A DNA stretch of 64,000 nucleotides from Panicum virgatum (Eukaryota; Streptophyta; Magnoliopsida; Poales; Poaceae). The notes beneath the pieces were generated by a model that ran no database searches, was not told the DNA's origin, and saw only the letters and a list, made by a program, of their open reading frames with translations. Location: positions 12,802,015-12,866,014 of the forward strand of contig NC_053146.1 in assembly GCF_016808335.1 (NCBI RefSeq). The letters are read 5' to 3'. The position numbers and the translations under genes were made by a program. How positions within the stretch are numbered: position 1 is the stretch's first letter; every line of letters starts with the position of its first letter. Of this stretch, positions 1-11,275 are shown piece after piece.

Positions 1-117
1 TTATAGTCTGTGACCTCGTATAAGAAAATATTTTCACTACGTTTGTAAAACTTGTGAGTTGTCATACCCAATCAAAACATGAACTGAGACACTTGTGTAT
101 GCTTCAAAATAACAGAG

Positions 118-341
118 TTAAGTACGCTTCCTCTTAGCAGATGTAGTTTTTAGATCTCTAACCTCACATGTATAAATATAGTTATAGTAGGGCGGTATGG
201 GAGATCTCCATCCTAGGGCTTCAAATCTCCCAGAAGCTTAAGAGTTCCATACATCACACTTCGCAACTCGACCTTCGGAACTTCTTTTTGTGAAGAGCAC
301 TCATACTGATGATAAACCATGATCTGTTCAAAAGTGCTTTC
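118..341 (-). pseudogene. NLR pseudogene, 3' (C-terminal) piece
   Basis: This piece continues the NB-ARC gene that stops artificially at the solo LTR at 342-1399. With the LTR and one copy of its CTTTC duplication removed, the minus-strand frame runs on for about 41 codons (VYHQYECSSQKEVPK is seen) to a TAG at 213-215. A second frame then reads onward through GWRSPIPPYYNYIYTCE to a TAA at 118-120. One base therefore seems to be missing just before 230. From memory, both stretches fit the C-terminal tail of a grass family of short NB-ARC proteins without an LRR region; no alignment was run. The frame shift would have ended the protein early even without the transposons. Confidence 0.75.
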
Positions 342-1399
342 TGTTGTGGGGTTCTAGGGGTACCCACCGCCGGGTGGCGGAACGCACCCGCCTATTCCCA
401 GTGAGGGAGTACTCGGGGAAGTACTAGGCGATGGGGCTGGATCTACGCTGAGACAAGGACTCAAGAACACACGATTTAGAGTGGTTCGGGCCGCCGGAGC
501 GTAATACCCTACGTCCACTGGGAGATGTATTGTTCTTGGTGGTGTGTATGAACCTATCCTCTGCTGGCCTTGGCTCTTGCCCAGCCTGAGGTTTTCTAGC
601 GGCGCCCCCTCCTTTTATAGATCAAGGGGGGGCGGATACATAGGACGTTGATGCCCCGACAGGTGGGCCCAACGTGACTGTGGCTACAGTGGTAGTGAAT
701 CTTTCCTCCGATATGCACACTGCTCCTCTTCTGACTCAGGGGGGTCTTTTCTTGTCCCGTCAGCTAGGCGCCCGTTGGAGTAGCGTAGCTTGCGGCGTGG
801 CCTGCAGAGGCTATTATGCAGCGTCATAATGGGCGAAGCTGAGCCGTCGCATCCATTTGTTACGGCAGACTGGCAGACGCAGTATGGGCGGCGCCAGCGG
901 CTCCACTGCCTTGGTAATACGCGATCAATAGTATCCCCTGGTCAATGAGACGCCTCAGCTTCTGCTATATCAATGCTGATGTTCACCTACCGCAATAAAT
1001 GCAATGGTGGGTGAACGTTGGTATGGAAACCCAAACGGCCATGTCTTGCAGACACGTGGCGGCCTCGGACCACCCCAACGCGGGGCGTCGATCTCTTCCC
1101 TTAGTGAGGGGTCCGGTTATTATGCAGGGGGTCCGGGACCCCATGAGGGTCCGGGACCCCGCGGGGGTCCGGTCTCCGTGGGAGGTCCGGAGCCTCGGCT
1201 GCTCGCACACGAGTTCCTGCCTCTTCCGGGACACGTGGTGTCTCCGGACCTTTCCCAACTGTGGAACGGTCCGGGCCGCTGCTGGGAGAACAGGACTCCG
1301 GACCGCTGGGGTCCGGCTGTTTGGATGTAGTTAAGGGTAACTACAAGATCCTTGCCTAGACACAGCAAGAGGTGGTACCCCAGTCCTGGGGTACCGACA
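342..1399 (-). mobile_element. Solo LTR inside the NLR gene (TSD CTTTC)
   Basis: The block begins TGTTGTGGGG and ends GGTACCGACA, so it has TG...CA ends. It is flanked by identical 5-base copies CTTTC at 337-341 and 1400-1404. No gag or pol lies inside, so it is a solo LTR left by recombination between two LTRs. A TATAAAAGG-like box on the minus strand near 613-621 suggests it is oriented on the minus strand, starting TGTCGGTACC. The 1100-1320 part is rich in GGTCCGG-type words, which produces the Pro/Gly-rich read-through tail of the NLR frame; that tail is not NLR sequence. Confidence 0.9.
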
Positions 1400-2473
1400 C
1401 TTTCCATTCTCCAAAGATGTGCAGATCTATTTTGGTTCAGAGCATCACATGGATCCTCACCGAATTTGGAGTCATACCACTTGACGAGCCCTCTCAAAAA
1501 GGTTAAAACCTTGCACCAATAGCGGATGTCAAAGTTGTTCATCAGCACGCAGATAGTACCGGTTGCACCTAAGAGACATTGATTCATCATCCTGGCTATC
1601 TCCATGGCCAAGTAAGCCATCCTCTGGTGCATCATGGGATCTGTGCTTCCAAATGTAAGTGTCTTGAAGAAGTACCAGTACGCTTCGTCGGATAAATATT
1701 TCATTGTTACTGCCCTCACCGTCCCAAGCTTCGTGATCTTGTCAGACCGACTTGTGATTATGAATTTACTACCATTTCTCATACACCATTTTGAAGCAGC
1801 ATAAAACCTCTTCCACTCATCTATGTTGATGTCTCCAGCCACCTCAACAATTACTAGCATTCTCCCATGTTTGTTCAACATGGAAGTTTGATATTTCTTC
1901 ACACATCTTTCCCCAATATAGGATAAGTTTTCATCTTTCAAATCATGGTCACTCAAGAACATGATTTCTGAAAAATGACCACGAACTCTTTCATCATTGC
2001 AAACATGTGTGACAAGGGTGGTCTTGCCAACTCTGCCTGGACCAACAACTGGCAGGACCTCCAATTCTTCAGCACCATGAGGCTGTGTGTGCAATAGGAA
2101 ATTGAGCACAAGCTCTGCTTCCATTTGGCGGCCGAACATGCAGTTGCCTAGCAGTAGATGCATGCTATATGGCTGGCGGTAGAGGTGAGGGTAGCTGCTC
2201 ATGAACACAACCAGCTCTTTCATATCAAGGATCATACAGTTCAAATTGTCAAGGGCCTCTTGCAATTGTTCCAAAATCAGTGTCTTTCTATTGGAAGAAC
2301 ATATTCCTTTCTGATAATTTACTTTGGATAGAGAGAAAGAATGACTCACAATCTGATCTTTGGTGTCCTTCTCACTGTGAGATTGGTACCTGAAGGTGTC
2401 ATGCATGTAACGGGCTTCACTCAGCATCTCCAGCTGCTGGAGCATAGCTTGGTTCCTGATGTCGCGTCCTGTG
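1400..2473 (-). pseudogene. NLR pseudogene, central NB-ARC piece
   Basis: This is the body of a plant nucleotide-binding immune receptor, a cytoplasmic ATP/ADP switch for pathogen sensing. The P-loop GPGRVGKTTL is near residue 150 of the open frame. An RNBS-B-like stretch (SKFIITSRSD) follows. The kinase-2 region reads RMLVIVEV and lacks the usual paired Asp, so hydrolysis is doubtful. No LRR region is present. The first ATG in this open stretch (2481) is not the true start, because the first codons come from the LTR edge at 2474. The true N-terminus lies at 14197-14350 and the C-terminus at 118-341. This stretch has no internal stop. With the other two pieces the protein would be roughly 480 residues, short for an NLR. 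Confidence 0.85.
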
Positions 2474-2953
2474 TGTAACACCCCAGGTGTTAATCATCCA
2501 TAATTAAGACTAACCTCAGCCATTAGCTTTAAATCTTCATGATTAAATCACTAGAGGAAAATTTTTCTGTTAAATTTTGTTAGCTCGGGCAAGACCGGTC
2601 CGACCGGTCTGAGCGACCGGTCCGACCGGTTGATCCGGGTGTTTTATTTTCACCTGGGCCCCACAACCCTTAAAATCTCTCACTCTCTCTCATAGCTCAC
2701 TCCCTCTCTCCCTCACGTTCACTCTCTCTCCCTCCCACTCCCTCACCGTGCCCTCCCTCTCCCTCACAAGCTCTCCCCCTCCATGATGCCCTATACTCCA
2801 AAATCCTCCATTCCGACTTGATTCCAAGGTTGGGGAAGCTTCATTCGGAGTGGAGAACCCTTTCCCCCATGTGCTCCTCTCCGGGGAGCTTGTGATTTCA
2901 AGTTCTTCGTGCAAGAAAAATTTCGTTCAATGTACTCCAACTTGTGCCGGTAT

Positions 2954-3447
2954 TGACGCTAAATGGATCAACACACAAGCGCTAGAACGCGCGGATCGCA
3001 ACGATCAGAACCTGACGAAGATCCCTGGCGACCGGTCAGACCGGTTGCGCCAACCGGTCAGACCGGTCGGGCGCAGAGAGGCTTCGCGAAGACCTTGGGC
3101 CACGAGCTCGGGAGGGACCCCGTCGGAGCTCGCAGATCTAGGGTAGTCTTGGAGTCGGTAGGCCACCCAAGACGCCCTTGAACGTCGTAGAGACGAGCAA
3201 AGAACAGCACAAAGATTGAAAAAGCTAGGGTTTGAGGAAAAAGTAAAAGTAGATTGATTTTGATTCAATTGGGTAGAATGACCTCAATCGGCCGTGGCCT
3301 TTATATTTATAGGCCGGGGAGGACGTACCCCTTCCAAATCGGGTTACAAACGGACTCTACAAAGGAAATCTAACCAGACTTAGATTACACAGAGCCAGAC
3401 CGGTCTGACCGGTCGGCCTTGCACTTTGCCAATTTTGGCTACCAACA
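2954..3447 (-). repeat. 3' LTR of the Tat element
   Basis: This 494-base LTR ends TTGGTAGCCAACA-type at the internal side and TGACGCTAAA at the outer side. It matches 11276-11791 along its whole length apart from scattered substitutions and the absence of a block of about 21 bases containing an extra ACCGGTCAGA unit. The purine tract just inside (about 3448-3465, read on the minus strand) marks it as the 3' copy. Confidence 0.85.
3301..3311 (-). promoter_or_regulatory. TATA box in the 3' LTR of the Tat element
   Basis: Read on the minus strand this is TATAAATATAA followed by AGGCC. The same word lies at the equivalent place in the other LTR (11623-11633), as expected for the U3 promoter of the element. 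Confidence 0.6.
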
Positions 3448-3587
3448 TATGCTCCCCTGCCTTTTTGGTGAGCTTTGCAAGCCAAAAAGCAAGTACCAGA
3501 AACTAGCCTAGTTACATGAATCTACACCGAAAATACAAGGCTAAAAATAATGCTAAGGGCGATACTCTATACCGGCTGTCTTCATTT

Positions 3588-4508
3588 TCAAGCGTCTTGC
3601 CACACGCTGGGATAATATTTCTTCAAGTATCTTCCATTAAGAGCCATCGGAAGACATTCTCCTTGTATCGTCTCCACCATATAAGAATTTCCGAAGATAA
3701 CCTTGACAATCTTGTACGGTCCTTCCCAACTTGGCGACCACTTGCCGAACTTATTGCTCTTCGTCCCAAGAGGCAATATTGTCTTCCAAACCAGCTCACC
3801 AACCTGAAAAGATTTTGCTCTAGCCACCCGAAGCTTGTCCTTCTCAATTTCTTTCAAAGCTTGCAACCGCTTGTCGCTTACTTCATCAATATTATCCATC
3901 ATTAAGTCATAGTAATCAACAGCGGTAAGATCATTTTGTTTAGCCAATCTATAAGCGTCCAGATTCACCTCAATGGGCAAAACGACCTCTTGACCATATA
4001 CAAGCTCAAAAGGAGTAACCTTAGTAGCACCATGCCTAGATATGCGATGAGCCCACAATGCTTCAGATAGAACCTCATGCCACCTCTTGGTTTCTCCTCT
4101 ATCTTCTTCTTGATAAGCTTTATCAAGATCTTATTGCTAGACTCGGCCTGACCATTGGCCTGGGCATAGTATGGAGATGAATTAAGTATCTTGATCTTAC
4201 AAAATTCGGCAAAATCACGTACCTCCTTTGAAATAAAGGATGAGCCTTGATCTGTTGTCAAAGTTTGAGGAATACTGAATCTATGAACAATATGTTTCAT
4301 AATAAACTCAATTACCTCTTGATGTGTCATATTCTTCAAAGGAACCGCTTCGGTCCACTTACTAAAGTAATCCGTAGCAGCCAACACGAAGTGATGTCCC
4401 TTTAAAGAAGGAGGATTAATCTGACCAATGAAATCCAACCCCCATCCGCTGAACTGCCATGGCTCGATAATAGAATGTAATAACGCAGCGGGCACCAACT
4501 GAACATTA
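3588..4508 (-). pseudogene. Tat integrase, core and C-terminal part
   Basis: This is the DDE integrase that would insert the cDNA. The core shows a first Asp in WGLDFIG, a second in TTDQGSSF and the Glu in NGQAESSNK, in correct order and spacing. The frame breaks near 4060, so the C-terminal half (after MWAHRISRHGATKVTPFELVYG) is in another frame and ends at 3588 with LKKYYPSVWQDA. The zinc finger that should precede the core lies at the end of the neighbouring upstream reading frame (HEGICGTH ... CEEC, near 4520-4660). A stop also separates that piece from the core near 4500-4515. Confidence 0.85.
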
Positions 4509-4513
4509 CCAAA

Positions 4514-5392
4514 TCACTGACATTCTTCACACCCTTTATAATATCTGAAACAATCTGCCATCATAGTTAGCCAATAGAAACCGGCTCTCCTGGGCAACCA
4601 CTTCATTTTAGGAGCCGATTGATGCGTACCACAGATGCCTTCATGAACTTCTCCGATAGCAACACGAGTCTGATCAGAATCTAAGCACTTGAGAAGTATA
4701 TCTTCGGCGGTCCGATGATAAAGCTCATCGTCGATCAAAATGTATTTAAATGCCAAATGCTGAATATTCCTCTCTGCACCATGACCAGGGTTCTTTAAAT
4801 ATGTCACAATAGGCACCCTCCAATCAACAACCTCGGCCTTCCCTTTGGAATTGGAAGGATCGGCCGAATTGTTGTTTTCAGCAATCTGACCGGTCAGACC
4901 GGTCATTGGACCGGTCAGACCGGTCGGAGCATCCGGTCTGACCGGTTCGTCCAGAACTAGTAACTCCATTGTTGCTCGCATCGGCTTTCTCATGTTAAAA
5001 TATTTCTTAGTAACATTGTAGCCAGATGCTTGCTGAGGCAGAGCATTTGCCTTCTTATTACTATCTCTTTGAATATGTCGAATTATAAACTCATCAAAGT
5101 AAGAGATAATATCAAGGCATCGATCAAGATATGCATTTAAAGATCCATTATAGAATTGGCATACCTTGGATACTTGCTGCACCACCAGAAGTGAATCACC
5201 ATAAGCTTCCACATGTTTAACGCCCATTGATTCCAAGAATTCCAAGCCAAATAGGAGTGCTTCGTATTCAACTTGATTATTCGTGCGCTCTTCTTCCAAT
5301 CGATTTGAGAACTCAAAAATAGTGCCACTCGGAGAAATAAGAACAACACCAATCCCTTGACCATCATCACAAGCCGATCCATCAAAGAACAA
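4514..5392 (-). pseudogene. Tat second RNase H (archaeal-type fold) plus integrase zinc finger
   Basis: The frame opens with MFFDGSACDDGQGIG, then NNQVEYEALLFGLEF and EAYGDSLLVVQQ. These are the Asp, Glu and Asp of an RNase HI of the cellular type, distinct from the retroviral-type RNase H just upstream at 5423-5800. This extra domain is the known hallmark of Tat-lineage Ty3 elements and is thought to help RNA removal. A linker follows with two in-frame copies of the ACCGGTCAGACCGGT motif, read as PTGLTGPMTGLTG. The HHCC integrase finger comes next. The last catalytic region reads SNKKANALPQQASGY. No internal stop interrupts these 292 residues. Confidence 0.85.
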
Positions 5393-5422
5393 CTTCCATG
5401 GCGTGCAAATAACATAGCCGAC

Positions 5423-5800
5423 TTACAAATCACGCTCATCATTAATCCAATGTTCAACAATGAAATCCGCTACAATTTGGCCTCTAACAGCTCTTAAAGA
5501 CTCATAGGCCAAATCATATTCAACAAGCGCATAAGCCCACTTTCCGATCCTTCCACTCAAAATCGGCTTTTGTAGCATATGCTTAATAACGTCGGCTTGA
5601 CAAGTAATTATGCAAGTACTAGATAAGAGATAATGCCTCAACTTGGTACAAGTATAATATAATGATAAGCACAATTTTTCAATAAATGTATACCTCGTTT
5701 CCACATCAATAAGCCGTCGGCCAACATATGTAATGATATATTCCTTTCCTTCGGTCTCTTGAGTCAAAACAGCACTAATAACTTTGTCTTTTGCAGCCAC
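5423..5800 (-). pseudogene. Tat first (retroviral-type) RNase H, damaged
   Basis: This 125-residue piece follows RT in order. It carries the connection and RNase H stretch (KEYIITYVGRRL, ETRYTFIEKLCLSLYY, VRGQIVADFIVEHW). The Glu-containing ERYTxIEK-like and terminal VADFIVEH landmarks of gypsy RNase H are visible. Its start is separated from RT by a frame break near 5890, and its end from the second RNase H by a stop near 5420. It is a broken segment of the pol polyprotein, not a separate gene. Confidence 0.75.
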
Positions 5801-5899
5801 ATAAAGCCTAAAAGGAATGCCTCTCTTAGGCGCCTTGAGAACCGGTGACGAAGATAAATACTTCTTGATCTTCTCAAAAGCTTCTTGCTGTTCTGCCCC

Positions 5900-6682
5900 T
5901 CAAGTAAATTCAGCTTCGTCTTTCAACCGAAGAATAGGAGTAAAACCATCTATCTTTCTGGATAAATTAGATATAAATCTTCTCAAGAAATTCACTTTGC
6001 CCAGAAATTTTTGCAAGCCTTTCTTGTAAGCAGGAGCCTCCACTTTCTTCATGGCTTCAATTCTCTTTGGATCAATCTCTATGCCTTTCTCATGAATAAC
6101 GAAGTCCAAGAACTTCCCAGCCGATACACCAAAAGCACACTTGAGCGGGTTCATCTTCAATCCATACTGACGCATCCCCTCAAGAGCAAGTCTTAAATCA
6201 GCCAAATGATGACTCAAGATGGCCGATTTAATTACAATATCATCAATATAGACCTCCAATTTAATACCAAGTAAATCATGGAAGATCAAATTCATAGCTC
6301 TTTGATAAGTAGCACCGGCATTTTTCAAGCCAAAAGTCATGACAACCCACTCAAACAAACCAACGAAACTAGGACATCTAAAGGCCATTTTAGACGTATC
6401 CTCTTCGGCCATAAATATTTGATTGTAACCCGCATTACCATCAAGAAAACTGATAACACGATGTCCAGAAGCCTCATTGATCAACATATCGGCTATAGGC
6501 ATAGGATATTTATCTTTAGGAGTAGCTTTATTAAGATCTCTAAAATCAATACACACTCTAATCTTGCTCGAATCTTTCTTTTCAACGGGCACAATATTAG
6601 AGATCCACTCCGCATAACGACAAGACCGAATAAATCCAGATTCTAATAGGCGATTAATTTCTTTCTTTATTCGGTCATACAT
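5900..6682 (-). pseudogene. Tat reverse transcriptase
   Basis: The fingers and palm of a Ty3-type RT are all present: RVCIDFRDLNKATPKDKYPM, FLDGNAGYNQIFM, VMTFGLKNAGATYQRAMN and the catalytic LEVYIDDIVIKS box. The thumb and start of the connection follow (GKVNFLRRFISNLSRKIDG). The 260 residues are open, but both ends run into frame breaks. A short upstream piece (6731-6994) belongs to the protease-RT spacer. Confidence 0.9.
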
Positions 6683-7121
6683 AACGGGATTAAAATGCCT
6701 AGAAGGTTGTTTATAAGGTCTAAAACCGGCTTAAAACGGTAGCCGATGCTCAACCAAATCACGACTCAAACCAAGCATCTCAGAGTATTCCCATGCAAAG
6801 CAATCGACATATTCTTTCAATAACTTTTTTAAATCGGCTTTACAATCATTCGATAAGTTTGCATTTACAAAAGTCGGCCTAGGAATAGAACCATCTCCAA
6901 TATCTACCTTTTCTAAAGGATCAGCCGATGTAAAACCTTGGCCTAACTTATCAAAATCACCGAAGTCCTCAATGGCCTCGCACATATCGTTCATCTTCGC
7001 CCAATAGTGCTCGATGCGCTGCAGCAGCCAATCTGCGCTGGACCGGTCTGACCGGTCTAATGCACCGGTCTGACCGGTTGGCTGGTCTGACCGGTCAGCT
7101 CTGTATTGTCTCCCTGCTGCA

Positions 7122-9338
7122 TTACAGAAGTAAATGTAGCCGATTATCCATCGGCTTTAAGACTGCAGACACAAAACCCTCTTTGGTGCAACTGATCAAG
7201 TCATAATCGGTCAAATCCAGGCCCGATAAGCACTTGATGTGATCATGCGAACCAATGAGCTCAGAATCGGCGGTCCCAATGAAAGAAGAGGTATCACCAT
7301 GCACAACCTCAACTTCATCGCCGATCCACTGAATGAGAAACTGGTGCAAGGAAGATGGTACACATTGATTGGCATGAATCCAATCACGTCCAAGTATGAG
7401 GTTGAAGTTACCTTGCACCTCGGAGACGAAGAACGCCGTTGCAACCGTCTTGTTTCCAACGGTCAACTCCATCGAAGCAACCGCCTTGGCACCAATGGGA
7501 TCACCTCCTCCAACGCCGCTGACCGTCATGTTTGTCTTGATCAGCTATTCGTTCGTCCCGCCGAGCTTCTTGTAAAGTGAATAGGGCATCAAGTTCACAA
7601 TTGCCCCACTAACCACAAGCATACGAGAAACTGCCTTCCCGTTGATATGCCCCTTCAAGTAGAGAGCCTTCAAGTGATTATCTGAATCCTTGGGCTTCTG
7701 AAAAATAGCTTCGCGCGGCCTAAAGTCCAGATGACTAGCCTCCTCCTCCGGAATTGCCCAATAGTCATCAGAAAAATGCACAATATTGATCTCCATGTTT
7801 GTGCGCTCCGGAGAAGCTTCATAATCTACCAACTCTTCATCTTCTGGTACTGAAGAATCTGCTGGAACCTCTGTTGCACTTGGAGCCAAAGTGAGGACAC
7901 TTTCTTCGGCCTTCTGCTTAGGCTCAGGGTCGACCGGTTGCTCTGAGCGGTCAGACCGGTCTGGGACACCGGTCAGACCGGTCAGCTGGAGCGGTCCGAT
8001 CGGTCCTGTGGGCTGGTCAGCTGTCTTGACCTGCCACACCTTGCCTTGAGGGATCCTTGGTCTGTACTTGTCGAACTGCTCATCCCTCAACTTCCCCGCC
8101 TCTTTTCCTTCTGTTTTTGGCGGCGAAGACGCTGCAACCTCCTCTTCTGAGTATGCGTCAACCCTGGTGGGCACCACCTAGGCTGAAAGTATTTCTTCTT
8201 GTCTTGGTCCTTGAGATTGCTGCTGCTGGCATCATGATCATTGGCCAACACAAGCTTCTGAGAAACATCGACCGATTTCTCCACAATCACCGGTCCCTTT
8301 TGTGCATCTTGAGCTTTACCTTTTCCGTCTTCAACTTGTACAACTTTGACTGGAGCCTTCTCAGAATCAACTTGCATTGGCTCGAGTTTGTCCTTCTTTT
8401 CCTTGACGCGGTACCCCTGGCGCATAGGACGAACTTGGGCCGGTCTCTGCTGAGACTGGTCTGACCGGTTAGGGTAGACCGGTCTGACCGGTCCAGGGTT
8501 CTGCCCCTGACCGGATTGGTGTTGACCCAATCGGTCGTAAACCGGTTGCTTCAACCCGTCAAACGCAGGTCCTCTGGAGCTTCCCTCCCCCTGGAAGTGT
8601 GGTGGATACGGCATCGGATAACATTGCATCCAAAATCCCCCGTTCTCCCACGCGGGAAACTGACAATCCGACGCCGGTGAAGCCCATGGCATAGTAGCAT
8701 ACATCGGCTGCATCTGCTGTGGAGGGAACAAGGTAACAACATCACCCCTACGCTTGCTTGACTCTCCCCTAGGAGATGAAGGTGCGCCTTGGCATGGAGG
8801 TGACCTCATTCTTTTTTTTAGAGGCCGATCATTTCGAACGGCCTTTGAGTACTTGTTCAGCAACTGACCAAAGGTGGGCTTCTGATTTACGACCTTGCCC
8901 TACACCTTCGGCTGGTTTGTCTTCCTTGTACCCATTTCTGGACGTTTAGGCTTAAATGTCCGGGGCTGACCGCCTGGACGGTCTGACCGGCCACCAAGAC
9001 CGGTCTGACCGGTCGGAGGAACTGGTTTGACCGGTCTAATCGGTCGGAGGAACTGGTTTGATCGGTCTCGACTGAGCAGCAGACCAGTCTTGCCCCCCGA
9101 ACGTACGAGGCTTAAGTATGATCCTCGGATTCTTCTTCCCATCAGGAACCTTCTCCTGAATCACCTCCCTGGCCAGAATTTTGTTCTCAACAGTTAACGG
9201 CCTATCATCACCAATGATCACATTCTTGCCCTTTGCTCCTTGGGTTTGATCCGGCCGAATCAGTACCTTTGCATTGTTCAGATCAATGGTGTGAATAGGG
9301 AACGGAGCTTTGTCTATCTTCATCTCCAGAAAGGTCAA
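7122..9338 (-). pseudogene. Tat gag-pol spacer and aspartic protease, active-site Asp lost
   Basis: Several overlapping broken frames cover a low-complexity spacer (8087-9338) and the retropepsin (7122-7640 or so). The protease flap and core are recognisable: GKAVSRMLVVSGAIVNLMPY, then after a frame break FNLILGRDWIHANQCVPSS. The position that should be Asp in the DSGA motif is Val (VVSGA), so the enzyme would be dead even if the frame were whole. The spacer is rich in reading frames of the ACCGGTCAGACCGGT motif (RSDRS, PVRPV, TGLTG types). It has no zinc knuckle that I can see. Confidence 0.75.
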
Positions 9339-9544
9339 TCGTCCTTCATTTATGGCTGATTGTACCTGTTGACGAAATACATTACAATCATTAGTCGCAT
9401 GAGATTAAGAATTATGAAATTTGCAATAAGCACGCCGCTTTAGCTCCTCAAGCGGCGGTATATCATGAGTAATCTTTAAATGCCAAGTCTTAATAATTCA
9501 TCAAAAATACGATCACACTTGGACACATCGAAAGTAAATTTTAT

Positions 9545-11224
9545 CTCCTCTTACCGATTCCTTTGAGTCGGCTTGAGAGATGTACAAGTACATGGTTTGG
9601 CCGAGGCGGACCAAACAAACTCAGTAGCATAAAACTCTTTATCCTCATCGTCCGAAGAATCGGAATCATATTCAACAATATGCGTATTTGAACGATGGGA
9701 CTTGTAGGTATCCTTCTCTTTTCTAAATTTTGCCTCTTGGCTTAAAGCTCTTACCTGAAGCTGATTTAAAGAATAAAAACTTGAATCATCAAGCTTCTCC
9801 TTATAACTAGAACGCAAACCCGCAAGAGCCAAATCGACCAAGTCATTTTCAGAAAGCGTTAAATTGAAGCATCGGTTCTTAACATCTTTAAATCTTTTAA
9901 AGTACTCATGGATAGACTCATCTCTACCCTGTTTAACTGATGTCAAATCTGTTATCTTAGTTTCATTATCCCCGCTATAAAAATGATCATGAAACTTTTG
10001 CTCTAATTCGTCCCAAGAACGAATCGAGTTCGGGGCTAACGATGAAAACCAAGAGAAAGCTGTCCTAGTCAAAGACAAAGAAAACATACGAACGTGCAAA
10101 GACTTGCTAGAACCAGCTTCCCCAAGTTGAGTGATATATTGGTTAATATGCTCCCAAGTGGATCGGTTATCATCACCTCTAAACTTGACAAAATCGGGAA
10201 TGAGCCAACCAGCGGGGTAGGGAATCAAATCAAAAGCATCAGCATATAGCCTACGATACAGCCGACTCTTACCCATAACAAAACCAAGTTTATCTTTAAG
10301 CATATCAGCTAGATCTTCCTTCATCCTAGCAAGATCGGCCTCATAGTTGCCTGTAGATGTTTGGCCTAAATGATGTGTCGAAGGATCAATAGTGGACATT
10401 GTTTGTGCGGCATATTGTGGATTGGCCTTAAGCCAATCATCCCAAACATCCTTGGGTAACGGCGGAGGAAACGGGGGTTCACCGTATGACTTCATAGTAT
10501 ACGGCGGCACGAACTCCGCCAATTCTTCTTCTAGGCTAGGGGTAGCCGAAGTAGGAAGAGGCACGAGCTATGGCTGTGACGCAGAATCGAGCTCCATGGC
10601 ACCGGTCTGACTGGTCTGAGCGACCGGTCTGATCGATCCGCCAGCCGAGGCACCAGTCTGATCGGTCGGAGTGACCGGTTTGATCGGTTCGGCCCTGGAC
10701 GGCCGAACTGCGCCTGGCGGGGGTGTCTGTCCCACGAAGAAATTCGGAGGCATGCCATACTGATAATTCTCTGTTGGTGTGGCCGAAAAACTAGGATTTG
10801 GGGTAAAGTTAGAATAATCATTAATAGGCTTTTTACCCTTATTTTGTAGACTCAAGTCGAGAAGTAAATCTTGTGTGAGCTTTGGCGACTGTTCGAATCT
10901 ACCCAAAAAGCCTTCAGCGAACTGCTTAATGGAATCGAATGTAAAACTTACATCGCTTGGAGTGGAAGCAGATGAAGCAGCAGCTATAGCCATAGTAGAT
11001 GGGTTCGGCGGTGGCGGTGTGAATGTAGGCATGACGAACTTGTCCCTCTTGAACACGCCTTGCCGAGTCTTCCCATAACATGCACGCAATCTCTTCTTGG
11101 CCTCCTCCTACTCCTTCTGGAGCGCAGCCTTGAATTGCTTGCGGCTCTCCTCAGGTATGTCTTCATACTTGATATCAATTGGAGTGGAATCTACCTTGGA
11201 GGGGTTAATCTTGTCACCAGTCAT
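9545..11224 (-). pseudogene. Tat gag with two nonsense codons
   Basis: Gag would form the particle that packages element RNA. The likely start is ATG at 11224 (MTGDKINPSKVDS), just inside the 5' LTR and primer site. One frame runs to about 9551 with only two stops, TAG near 11106-11108 and TAG near 10568-10570. The capsid-like retrotransposon gag domain is in the last two thirds (SWDELEQKFHDHFYSG, ESIHEYFKRFKDVKNRCFN, LALAGLRSSYKEKL). The N-terminal third is Pro/Ser-rich and includes translated ACCGGT motifs. Two nonsense codons in an otherwise open frame suggest moderate decay. Confidence 0.8.
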
Positions 11225-11247
11225 TGCTTCCGATGAATACAGATCTG

Positions 11248-11265
11248 TCCCCAGCAGAGTCGCCA
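11248..11265 (-). other. Primer-binding-site-like segment of the Tat element
   Basis: Read on the minus strand the segment is TGGCGACTCTGCTGGGGA, ten bases inside the end of the 5' LTR. Its place and TGG start fit a tRNA primer site. I do not assign the tRNA. Confidence 0.6.
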
Positions 11266-11275
11266 AAAAATAAGA

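Noticed and set aside
1120..1399. Pro/Gly-rich C-terminal tail of the NB-ARC open frame
   Set aside because: It is LTR sequence bounded by an exact CTTTC duplication; the true tail lies at 118-341.
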